In this document: positions 21,950-32,441 of the stretch, one piece after another
Layout: every line of letters starts with the position of its first letter
How positions within the stretch are numbered: position 1 is the stretch's first letter
From: Acanthamoeba lenticulata
Lineage: Eukaryota; Discosea; Longamoebia; Acanthamoebidae
Length of the DNA stretch: 48,742 bases
Direction: 5' to 3'
Assembly: GCA_002179805.1 (NCBI GenBank)
Contig: NAVB01000293.1
Coordinates: 1-48,742, forward strand
The notes under the pieces: generated by a model
The model's input: only the letters and a program-made list of their open reading frames with translations
What the model was told of the DNA's origin: nothing
The model's database searches: none
Translations under genes and position numbers: made by a program

Positions 21950-22912
21950 ATGGCGAACGCAAGCAACAGCGGTGAATCATGTGCTCGACTCTTAGCGCAG
22001 GCCGATAGCGCTTGCGGCGGCAGCGTCGCGACCAAGGATCCGACGCAAACGTGTATCACCGCCGCCCACCGCGCCTTCACATGTTTCAGGTCTCACATCC
22101 ATTCTGCAGCATTTTGCGGTAAATCTTTCACGATGCACAGCACTAACAGTGACCGTTAAAACCCATCTGCCACCCCTTGGCACGCAAATCCTCCGACGGC
22201 TGTGTCTCGCGTGTGCAGAGCGAATAGCACGTTCCTGGGCCGTCGCGCCCGAGTAGTGATGGAGTGCATCGAGCAGAACCCGAACGACCCCTCTGTCTGC
22301 GAGAGCCTTCGTGCCGACTTTGTGCGCGACACCAGCGAGCTTCTCGACCAGGTCTCTTCCTTCCTTGCTCCATTCGTCGTGTTTTACGCATAGAGCTCAA
22401 CATCTCTCGCTTGTGGGCGACGTCCAGTGCACTCCCGAGGAGGGCTGGCAGAGGCACGTCCTGACCAACTGCGAGGCGCCCCTCAGCGAAGTCCAAAAGT
22501 GCCGCGCCCTCTGGCTCGGCTCTGGCAGGGTACGGTCCCGCGCGTCCGCCTGTGTCGTGTCTCGTGTGGCTCGGCTTGACCGTTTGTTTGTATACCAACA
22601 GGGAGGCCAGCGACTGTCTGATGCGTGCGAAGCGCAGCTGGACGACCTCACGGTCTGCGTGCAGCGCGTGGGCTGCCCCGCGCGCCTGCGCACCCTCCGC
22701 GGCTGCTTGGAGGCCAGTACGTCTTGCCCTCTTTGTCTTCTTCGTCTTGCGTGAGCTCACGCACGCACGCATTCGGCACACCAGGCAAGGGCAAGGAAGA
22801 GGCGTGCGAGCTGGAGGCCGATCGCTGGGTGGCTTGCACCGTCAACACCGATCTCGATGCGCTGCGCGGTCTCGGCGTGCACGCCACCCGCCACCAGTCC
22901 AGCCCGCAGTAA
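21950..22912 (+). CDS. Multi-CX9C/CX10C cysteine-rich small protein
   Basis: Five exons (21950-22089, 22219-22351, 22428-22529, 22602-22716, 22785-22912) join in frame to 205 residues. Fifteen cysteines are present and fourteen form regular pairs: CX10C at 11/22 and 63/74, and CX9C at 35/45, 106/116, 134/144, 150/160 and 171/181. Residues 134-160 carry a textbook twin CX9C unit (CX9C-X5-CX9C) as in CHCH-fold proteins. The spacing between pairs and the predicted helices fit a chain of helical hairpins locked by disulfides. Twin-CX9C proteins are usually small mitochondrial intermembrane-space proteins oxidised by Mia40/Erv1. There is no signal peptide, which fits that route, but most family members have one unit, not several. 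I do not recognise an orthologue. Localisation is inference; the cysteine pattern is directly seen. Confidence 0.72.
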
Positions 22913-23010
22913 ACAACATCAAGAAAACAACAACAACGCTTGGTTGGCCCCTCTCAACATGCATGTTCCTACATCGATGTCATTACGAGAAGAAGGCTGA
23001 GCTGAGCCAT

Positions 23011-26000
23011 TTAAGATGATGATGATGAAGATGAGGATGGGGACCGATGGGTCATCGTCACCGTGCGCAGGCGGTTGAGGGCGGCTGCGATCTCGAACCG
23101 CCGAGGCCGCGCATAATTGCCTCGCGGCCGGCTCTCGTTGAGCACATCGAGCCCTGGGTTGTGGTGGCCACATCAGTGACGACATGAAGCGCACAACACG
23201 CGGCGCGAGGCTCACGTGCCTTGGGGCCCGTCGAAGCAGCGGTCGAGGGCGGCCAGGAGGGCGCGCAGCGGGCGGCGGCCGTCCATGGCGAGCGGGCCAG
23301 TCGGTGGGCTGTTCTTCAGCAGCATCAACGCGTCGGCGATCGCGTTCGTCTGACTCCGCTCGACGATCTGCTCCACCGCCGACAGGTCGAGCTCTGCGGC
23401 AATCGACATACAAACAAAAGTCAACATGTGAGTCTCGTGGCGAGGACATGCTGCAAATGGCAAGAAAAAGGTAGGCGAGGCAAGGCACCGGTCTCGCCAA
23501 AGAGGACAGTAGCGCGTGAGGCCACCTTGACCTTCTGGCGGTCGCGCGAGGTGAAGGAGCGCTCAAGGGCGCGTCCCTCTGGGCACCGTTCCGCCACCGC
23601 CCCAAACCGCTCCCCTGTCATCATCGTAGCCATCGAGTTGAGGTGAGATAGGCCAAAGGGTAGTTGTGAGTAATGGAAGGCGAGCGACGCACCGCCCTCG
23701 GGGGCGAGGTCCGTCTTGACGCGGGCGGCGATGTCCTTGGCCTCCTGCGTCACGTCCCTGGTCCCGATTGTGAAGAGTCAGGGCTTTAGGCGCGCAATCA
23801 AGGGTCAGGGCTTTTGGATCGCATATGCACGTACCGTGGAACGTAGGCTTGCAGCATGATCACCGTATCGGCCACGTCAAAGTAGTCTGCAATAACAACG
23901 AAAATGGCGCGGTTGTGGCAATGAATGCGACGCCACAACGCAAGCGACCGCGAGAGAGAACGCACCGCCCGAGCCGCCGATGACGAGCACAGAAGAGACA
24001 CCCAGGTCCTCGTACAGCGACCGGACCTGCCCGGCCAGTGTATGAATGAGACAACGGGCGTGTGGCGAAGAAAGGAAGAGGTCACGCCCAACCTTGTAGA
24101 TGAAAGGCGTGATGGGCTCATGCTCTTTGGCCACAAGAAGCTGCATGCGCCTGTCGCGGATCATGAAGTTGGTGGCCGACTTGTCTTCGTCGATCAGCAG
24201 GCCGCTGCAACCAAGCTGCATGATTCATGATTAAAAAGTTTATCATAAATGACCAGAATCCAAAGACGTGCCTCAAGGGCCTCGATGATGTTGGCCGCCT
24301 GTGAGGTCGATCCGCTGGCGTCGGGCGTGGAAAAGGTCGTGGTCGACTTGCCCCGCGGCAGGTTGCTGATAAAGGCCGAGATGTTGACGTTCTCGACGCT
24401 CCGCCCGTCCTCGGCACGAATCTGGCCTCGTCCCCCCGCATTGGGCCATCGCAGTCAGAAGGGGCGCGCTGGAGATCACTGAGAGCTCTGTCTGGAGGAC
24501 GCACCGCGACCGCGTCGGGGTCGGTGACGACAAACTCACGGCCGTCACCGGGAACCTTGTTGTAGACGCCCACTTGAAGCGCCTCCAGCAGCGTTGATTT
24601 GCCTGGCCAGGACCGATTACCGTGATCAGATCAGGTCAAAAAACCTTGAGGCTGGCGTCCGAGTGGTCCTTACCGTGAAAACCACCGCCGACGATGAGGG
24701 TGATGCCGCGTGGGATGGCCATGCCCCGTACGCGGCCGCAGTTGGGCAGCTCGAACTCGCGTTCTAGGCTCGCGGGAGACTGGAACGGCACCGCCTCGCG
24801 CGCGTCCATAGGCTCATCGCACGCACCTGCGGGATTGCACGCGTAAGTTTCGTCGGGCCGCAGATTGTGAGCAAGCCGCGCGTACCCGACTTGCGCGGGA
24901 GGACGGCGCCGTTGCGCACAAAGGCCAGCAGCGAGGCGGCCCGAATCTGCTGGCGAAGGGTCTCCTGGTCCTCCACGGAGAGGACGTGGGCGCGCAGGGC
25001 TACGGCGTCGACCTTGTCGTGAAACAGGGTCTCGCGGAGGATGTGCGGCACGTCGGCCGTCAAAATGGTGGCCGCCCAGGCGCCCATGATCGACCTTCCC
25101 TGAGCTGCGCGAGCAGCGCCGTTAAAGGTGACGCTGACGTCAGCAGCGCCTTCATGGGGGCACGAAGGACAGAGGCAGCGGACCCGGGAGGGCGACGGTG
25201 AACCGAGCCTCGACGTGGGTCGGGCCGACGATGACCGAGGTGCGTGGGAGGACGTGCTGGCCGGGCTTGTCGATCTGCACCTCGCCTCCCTTGGCGCCGC
25301 TCCACCCACCGGCCTCGCGCCGGACGTCATGTCTGCAGTCGCGCTGTTTAGTGAGCAAAAGAGAAGAAAACAAGACAAGGCAGCGCACCGGTGCTCGTGG
25401 ACGAAGCGATAAAAGACACGCGTCAAGTAATCGGCCAGCGCGACTGCCCTGCATGGAGACGACGGCCGCGATGAGCCTACAATGAACCAAAGCCTCTTTG
25501 ACAACGTAGGAGAAGAGGGCCAGACGATACCGTGTGGCGTTGGCGCGTGACCAGGGCGGGAACTGAGCCGCGTCGTGCGGGATGCGCGCGCGGAAGTGGG
25601 AAGGCGGCGCGAACGGGTCCGACTGGACGTGATCCACAAAGAGTGTGCCGAAGCCCAAGTCCCATCCGCCTTTTTTGAGGATGGTGAGTGAGCTACAGTG
25701 GCGGCATCACAGGCGATGACGGTGCCAGTAGCACTGACCTAGGATGTCGTTGTACGACTTGTAGCCCCGACCGTCCAGGGCTAACAGGGCCTGCTTCAGC
25801 TGCTGTTGCGTGCCACGCACGTGGCCAGTTGACAAGGGACGCCTGTCCACCGCTTCTTCGTCTTCGTCTGCGCAGTACGGCGGCTCTGCGTGAGGGTGCG
25901 TAGCGCCAGGCGGAGGGGGGGACGCTTTACTCATCCGGCGAGTCGCGTCTGCACTGGCGCCGCTGTTGCAGTCGTCATAGGGCGACTCGTCTTGGCTGTC

Positions 26001-26188
26001 GGGGTGGTGTCTCTTCTGGCCTCGCCCGCCTCCGCCGTACTTTTGCTTGTAGTACCAGCCGCGGCCTCCGCCTCTGCCCCCACCACCGCCGCCCCCTCGG
26101 CCTCCGCCTCCTCCGCCACCTGCAGCTTGTGTCGTGAGTGCAGCGAGGCGAGCAAGCTGCAGAAGAGGGACCCACCTCCTCGATACAT
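23011..26188 (-). CDS. Predicted ATPase of the ABC class with N-terminal RGG-rich region
   Basis: Sixteen exons (26188-26176, 26119-25739, 25669-25531, 25448-25389, 25332-25184, 25104-24886, 24826-24674, 24602-24505, 24421-24272, 24215-24093, 24026-23966, 23886-23835, 23757-23693, 23614-23489, 23393-23220, 23153-23011) give 701 residues. From about residue 110 the sequence follows the ABC-class ATPase family (Pfam PF09818 by memory): LDGRGYKSYNDI, FVDHVQSDPFAPPSHFRARI, VALADYLTRVF, a Walker A at ITLIVGGGFHGKST, IRAEDGRSVENVNISAFI, STSQAANIIEALE, LLIDEDKSATNFMIRDRRMQ, VLVIGGSG and a final RRFEIAAALNRLRT. These are soluble, not transporters; the cellular role is unknown. The first 60 residues are Gly/Arg-rich (GRGGGRGWYYKQKYGGGGRG), an RNA-binding type sequence; they are reached only through a 13-nt first exon. 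An alternative start is the ATG at 25934. Two introns use GC donors. Confidence 0.88.
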
Positions 26189-26388
26189 CTCCGGCTGAAG
26201 AAAAAAGGTTTATTGAGGACGTTTTCCTTCACGTTCCTTCCCTTCAACATGAGGTGGTTTATCGGCGAAACCTAGCGGGCTGGGGAACGTCAGGGCACGA
26301 GGCAGTGCTCGAAAAACACAACAGCACTCAAACCTCAAGGAAGGCACCGCCACAACCACTAAAGCACACTTCTCCCACCGCAAGAGTC
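26189..26388. promoter_or_regulatory. Short divergent promoter, ABC-class ATPase / GST
   Basis: Two start codons face apart across 200 bp, so both promoters must share this segment. No clear TATA box is visible. Confidence 0.4.
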
Positions 26389-27412
26389 ATGGCCGAACAG
26401 GACAAACTGGTGATCGCGTACTGGAACATTCGTGGTCTTGCCCAGCCCATCCGGTACTGCCGCTGCGCTGACCAGATAGGACTGACTGGGTTCGACGCTA
26501 ACTGCTCCTCTTTGGCTCAGCTTCTTGCTCGAGTACACTGGTATTCCGTATGAGGACAGGCGCTACCAGCAAGGCGACGCGCCCAACTACTCCCGCGCGG
26601 ACTGGACCGACGAGAAGGTACACCTCCGCTTAAGCTTGCTGTAGAGGCCTCTCCGCTCACTCAGCTGGTCTTGCAGGAGAAGCTTGGGTTGCCCTTTCCC
26701 AACTTGCCGTACTTGATGGACGGAGATCTTAAGATTACGCAGAGGTTTGTTCGTCTCTTGAGCTTGACCGGTCGCCACACTCGACTGACGACCGGCTTGC
26801 CACTTTTACAGCAACGCTGTCCTCCGCAGCATCGCCCGCAAGGCCAACCCGGCCCTGTTGGGCAAGGACCTCAAGCAGCAAGGCCTCGTAGACATGCTCA
26901 TCGACGTTGTTATGGACTTCAGAAACGGTACCGTTGACCCGCTTTCCTGGGCTGATCCGCGTTTATCGCGTTCTGACCTGCCCGCGCGACAGAGATCGTG
27001 AGGCTGTGCTACTCGGACAAGTCCCAGTTCGAGGCGAAGAAGGCCGAGTTCCTGCAGAAGCTGCCCTCCACTCTCGCCAGGATGGACAGCTTCCTCGGTG
27101 GTACGTGAGCCACCCAGATGTCGTTGTAGAAGGTTTGTCTCCTCATCCTGTCCTTGTGGGGCTGCAGACAAGAAGTTCCTTGTGGGCGACGAACCGACGG
27201 TGCCGGACTTCCACCTGGCCGAGCTCTACATGCAGATTACCATGATGGAGCCCTCCTGCATGCAGTCCTTCCCGCGCTTGCAGGCTTATGTGGAGCGGTT
27301 CCGCGCGCTGCCGGCGATCGCCTCCTACATCAAGTCCGACAAATTTATCAACACGCCTGTCAACAACAAGACCGCCGCCTGGGGTGCCCAGCAAACTGAA
27401 GCTTCCCACTAG
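26389..27412 (+). CDS. Glutathione S-transferase, Mu/Sigma-like
   Basis: The enzyme conjugates glutathione to electrophiles in the cytosol. Exons 26389-26453, 26521-26617, 26677-26744, 26812-26927, 26993-27100 and 27168-27412 give 232 residues, all junctions in frame with GT-AG introns. The N-terminal thioredoxin-fold domain has VIAYWNIRGLAQPIRFLLEY; the catalytic residue is the Tyr of YWNIRG, as in Mu-class enzymes. The glutathione-binding loop is FPNLPYLMDGDLKITQS, where the final Gln-Ser pair contacts the gamma-glutamyl group. The C-terminal helical domain includes DVVMDFRNEIVRLCY and FLVGDEPTVPDFHLAELY, the latter being the conserved N-capping box region. Length matches Mu-class enzymes with about 10 additional C-terminal residues. 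Confidence 0.95.
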
Positions 27413-27632
27413 CGGAGACGAGCATAAACTTGACTCGCAGTCTTTCGGCCTTTCTGAGCCTGGGCGAGGATGACGTCAGCCTGACGTCCCAATGAAAGAA
27501 TTTGAAGAATGAAACGATCGGCGTGTGGCGATCAACGAGGAGGCCAGGGTGTTAGCGCTTATCTTGGTTGTTGCTGCAGGTGCAGCAGGACAACGAGCGA
27601 AAGACGAGGGTGACTTGTTATTTTGGCCGCAC

Positions 27633-30600
27633 ATGGACGGAAGAGGACCACCGGGCAGGAATGCCCACACGACCGACGAGGCGCGCCAAGAGGTGGAGAT
27701 GGACGATTTAGAGCAAAACCCGTTACGCCGGTCTTCATCTCGTGTAGGACAAGAAGGCACACACGCTAGGCTGACCAGAGCAGGGGCTGGTGCAGCAGAG
27801 AAACGTAAAGCAGATGAGGATGAAGAGGAGGAAGTTGAAATGGAAGAAGAACGTGAGGAGCTGTTTCAATCTGGTGCAAGTGGCAGCACGTGGAACACGC
27901 GAAGACGCACTGATTTTGTGGATGTGCTGGAGAAGAGGAAGGAGCTCTTCAAGCGTGGTGGCCAAGCGTCGGCCTCATTCGCGTGGGGCGACATCCTCCA
28001 GAAATCCGTCTCTGACCTCTCGTCTCTGCAACAATCACTTCGCCAAAGCGTTGATGTCGACGCCACGCCCATGCGCGCCACAGGAGAGATTAAGTTTGTG
28101 CTGGGCCGCGAACGTAGGGGCTCTTCAACCAGCGATTCAGATTCTGAGGAAGACTACGATGAAGATGAGGATGATGACGACGACCAGGGCTGTCATCTGC
28201 AGCTCGACGACGCAGACCTCCTCTACACACTAGACGATGATGATCGCCACCGCCGCCGCAGCAGCCAGCAGCAGCAACAGCAACAACAGGCAGGCCGGCC
28301 ATCGCTGCACGCCTCTCGCACCGGCTTATCGACTCGCCTCATTCCCAGCGTCGACGAGCGCCTCCCGCTGCTCAGCGAGCGTGGCCGCAAGCGCAGCAAT
28401 GCCAAGGCCAAGGCCAGCGATAGCGAGGACAGCGACACTCTATCCTCACCCCTCTCCTCGTCCTCGTCGTTCTCGCCATACACATCAATGGCCTCGCAGC
28501 CCGCCGCCCACATGCGGCGGTCGCTCAACGCCTCCAGCGACGAGTTCCTACGCTCGTCCTTCGCGCCACCGCCGATGAGTCCCGACCCTGCGACGCTCAC
28601 AGAGATGCGGCGCCGCCTGCCGCCCATCTTCACCATCAGCACAGAGGCCGTCGAGTTTGACTTCAAGGCCGGCGAGACCTTTGGCCGCTACAAGGAGCGC
28701 CGCATCACTCGGCCTCGCACCGCCTACGCTCTCCGCCAGAGTCCTCAGTCGCCCGGCCCCGCTGGCCCGCCCCAGTCGCCCTTCCTGTACGATGTTAACG
28801 ACGTCCACCACAGAATCGTCCAACGCTGACGTGACTCCAACCAGGAACGCGCTGCCCAAGCCGCTGCGCGAGGTGGCGTCGCAGGTGAGCGACGCGTGGC
28901 TCATCTTGGCCAACCAGCATCGGTTCCTGTGGCTCTTCCTGCCGCTGCTGGGCCTGGTGTGCGGCCTCCTGGGCGGCCTGCTCGATCGCGTTGTCGAATT
29001 GGGTCACGCGGCCCACTTCTACCTGGCCGAGCAGCTCGTGAGCGACTACTGGGGCCAGGCCGCGCTGTGGACGCTCTTCCTCGTCGTCATGTCCGGCGTG
29101 GCCATGGCCTTTATTCGCATCAACCCGGCCGCGCAGGGCAGCGGCGTCCCAGAGATGAAGAGCATCCTCTCTGGCGTACAGCTCAACAATTTCCTCGCGC
29201 CCAGCATCTTCTTTGCTCGCCTTGGCAGCATGACTGCCGCCTCTTCAGGAGGTATACCTATTATTAATTTTTTTAATTATTATTTTTTGTTATTCTGATT
29301 TTATTTTTATTTTATTGATTCATGGTGATTGTCAGGTCTGCTGCTGAGCAAGGGTGGACCGTTTATTCACTTGTGCGCGCTGGTGGCCCACTTCCTCTGC
29401 AAACTCCCACTCTTCACGCTCATCGACCAGGTGCGTTTTCCATCTGTTTCCTGTTTATTATTGTTACTCAAGATTGACATGCCGTAACGCACAAACAGAG
29501 CAAGACGATGCACAAGGTAATGCTGGCCGTGGGGTGCGGCATGGGTATCGCAGCCGATGTCAACGTGCCCATTGGAGGTCCTTCTCTTCCGTCTTGCTCA
29601 CAGACCTGAGACCAGTCACGCTCACACAGCAACACAATGCAATTGGTCATGGCGTGGGCGCGAACAGGCGTGTTGTTCAGCATTGAAGTGACATCTACCT
29701 ACTTTCCGGTGCGAAACTACTTCTACTCGTTCTACTGCGCCGTCGTAGCGTCGGTGGTCAACCGATTCCTCACGGGAAGCCCGTTCGTCCTCTCCACGGA
29801 GCTCCCGCGCGAGTCGTGGGTCTGGGCCGAGCTGCCCTTTCACGCCCTCGTCGGTACGTTCTCTGGCCTCCGGCCTGCCCGCTCACCTGCTATCGCATGC
29901 CTCAAACACGCACGCGCGGCCGCCTGTGGGCGATGGACGACAGGCGCGCTGGCGGGGATGCTCGGGGCGGCCTTCATTAGGCTCTTTGGCAATGTGATCC
30001 TCGGGCGCCGATGGCTTGTCGCGCAAGCTGACGAAGGCAAGGGCTCCATCTGGAAGCGCCTTCTCTTCTACATATCCCAGTACGTGCACTTTCTCCTCCA
30101 TCCTTGAATAATACTTATTTTATATTTATAATATTCACTCTATGATTACAGCCCCTACACCTACGGTGTGTGCGTGGCGCTCTACACGGCCCTCGTGACT
30201 TTCCCGGGCAACTACCGCTTTCTTTCGGTACGCGCTGATCCCCACGTGATGAGACCATGCGCTCATGGATGTACTCACCACGACAACGGTGATGACGGTG
30301 ATGATGTATCACGCAGCTGCAAACCAACGACGCCATGAAGGATCTGTCGCACGTGGGTCCGCTCGACGATATCGGCGAGCGTGCTCGTGACTGGCTGGCC
30401 CTTCCCTTCTTTGTCTCGCTCGCCCTCTTTGTCTTCACCCGCGTACTTTCCCCTCCCGTCCTCTCATGGCCCGCACCTTGCGGCCACCAAGCTCTCCTCT
30501 TCTTGTTCGCCACCGAGCTGCTCACGCGTCGAGCTGCAGTTCTCCGGGTGCGTGCTGGCGGCGACGATGCCCATCTCGGGCGGCGTGTTTGGCCCGTGCC

Positions 30601-32168
30601 TCGCCATGGGTATGGCGCCTTTGACACAACACATGACACATTCAGTCAAATGGAGTCCTGATGCGCCTCTGCCCTTTGGTGATGCGGTTGCACACAGGCA
30701 TGGGAATGGGGCGAGTCGTGGGTGAGCTCCTGCAGGACTATTACCCAAACGGACTGGCCTATTTCTCGCAGGACCTTGCGCCATCGATCATTCCTGCCAC
30801 CTACGCCATCATCGGCACGGCCTCTGCTTCTCTTGGCCTTGCTGCACCATGCCTAGGTTGTCGTCTCACGCACGTCGTGCGCGATTGCAGGCGCGGCGGC
30901 GTTTACCTCGGGCGTGACCCACACGCTGTCGACGGCGGTGATCGTGCTGGAGATGTCCGGCCAGCTCAACCTGGTCGCGCCCATCATGGTGGCCGTGAGC
31001 TGCTCGGTCGCCGTGTCGCGCGTGTTCTCGGTCAACTACTATGACAAGATCGCCATGCTTCGTAACCTGCCCTTCCTGCCCGACCTCGACGCCAGGTACG
31101 TGGCAGTCCGTGTGCGGCGCGTGTGGTGTTGGTTGGGCTCACATGAAGGGCACAGCGTGTACGAGGTCAAGGCGGGCGAGATCATGGAGACAAGCGTGCC
31201 GTTTGTGCTGCAGCACGCCACGCCCAAGGAGGTGGCCTCGCTCCTGTCTAAGAACAAGGACGCCAACGTCTTCCCAGTGGTCAACAACAAGGGTAACTCA
31301 TTCTTCCCTTCATGGCCCACTTTGTGACGGTGATATCTCACGTATCTGGCCCTTTGTCGCAGAGAACATGACGCTCAAGGGCTACGTCGAGCGGCGGGAG
31401 CTGACGACGTACCTGCTTCAGTGCTTCCAGCTCGTCGTCAACGCGCTCAACGAGACGTCGCCAGACCTGTTAAGCACCATCGGCGGAGGCGATGGCGGCG
31501 GCGCCGGGTCCCGGCCCTTCTCTGCGTGGGAAGAGCTCAGGCGATCTCGCAGGAGCACGCAGCTTGGCCGGCGCGGCAGTACAATAAGCGGCGGAGGCGG
31601 CGGCGAAGGCAGCGCGAAACCCTACGGCACGTTCGAGTCCAGGCAGCGACGGTCCAGTCGTGGATCGCGCAAGTCAACCAGCAGCAGCACCACCAGCAAC
31701 GGCGAGCAGGTGATCACCCTGACCGAGGCCGAGCTCCTAAGCAAGTTCAAGCTCTTCGAGGAAGATGGTACCTTGAGAGCTCTTTAACCAGACAGCAAAT
31801 AGGTCGCTCACTCTCTCTCGTGTGTGTGAGGCCAGACGAGAACCTCACGGCAGAGGAGCGCAAGTCGCTGCCGGCCATCCCGCACACGCCGCTGCCCATA
31901 CAGATCGTCGACGTGCTCCCTCTTACTGAGGTGCGTCACAGATGAAGACACAGCTTGATGAAGGAAACGATCACTGAACGCGAGTTGGGGTGAGGGTGCA
32001 CAGATCCACATGTTGTTCATCACGTTCCGACTGACGGAGGCCTACGTGACGAGCAATGGGAGTCTCGTGGGAGTCATTACGCGCGACACCCTCAAGCAGG
32101 CCATCGAGAACTTCTCCAACACGCCCACGAACTCGCTCCGCAAGCTCTGCAAGTTCTACAGCCACTGA
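27633..32168 (+). CDS. CLC-family voltage-gated chloride channel
   Basis: Fifteen exons (27633-28786, 28845-29251, 29336-29430, 29499-29577, 29668-29853, 29944-30079, 30152-30227, 30317-30442, 30540-30609, 30698-30814, 30891-31095, 31156-31292, 31363-31767, 31836-31930, 32004-32168) give 1150 residues. About 385 N-terminal residues are charged, Ser/Gln-rich and cytosolic. The membrane core has the selectivity motifs GSGVPEMKSILSGV (central Ser484), SKGGPFIH (normally GKEGPxxH) and GGVFGPCL, plus GGVLFSIEVTSTYFPVRNY as in animal plasma-membrane CLC channels. C-terminal segments YEVKAGEIMETSVPF, NVFPVVNN and SLVGVITRDTLK form a CBS pair. The gating Glu is Gly (residue 527) and the proton Glu is Val, so channel rather than Cl-/H+ exchange activity is expected. 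One intron uses a GC donor. The start is the first in-frame ATG; the frame is open further upstream. Confidence 0.93.
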
Positions 32169-32206
32169 GCGGGCGTGGCCGTTGGTTCAACTGCGGGAGG
32201 GCGGAA

Positions 32207-32262
32207 CCAATCGCCGGAATTCACAACCAATGAAATGTCCCGACCAATAGGAAAGATTATAT
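32207..32262 (+). promoter_or_regulatory. Three CCAAT boxes and TATA-like element before the aldehyde dehydrogenase gene
   Basis: CCAAT occurs at 32207-32211, 32227-32231 and 32244-32248 with 17-20 bp spacing, followed by ATTATAT at 32256-32262. The ATG lies 180 bp downstream. The even spacing suits a CCAAT-factor (NF-Y-like) promoter. Confidence 0.5.
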
Positions 32263-32441
32263 CCAACCTGCTTGGTCTTGCGTGGCGAAGTTGTGTTGTT
32301 CTCGCCTTTCGCCACACCGCATCGTTGTGATTCCCAGCAGAGGTTGGTGGCCTCCTTTTTCCCAGTCTGACTTTCGTAGCCTCTGCGCTTTTGAGAGGCC
32401 ACAGTCAAAATCACCACTTCAATTCATTTGATATTCAGAAG

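Noticed and set aside
25152..25658. Unspliced 168-codon frame in the ABC-class ATPase gene
   Set aside because: It reads through two introns; splicing out 25530-25449 and 25388-25333 restores the conserved VALADYLTRVF and KPGQHVLPRTS blocks.
30857..30890. GT donor within the CLC gene as the main splice site
   Set aside because: It inserts 14 residues into the conserved YAIIGAAAF helix; kept only as a possible minor isoform.
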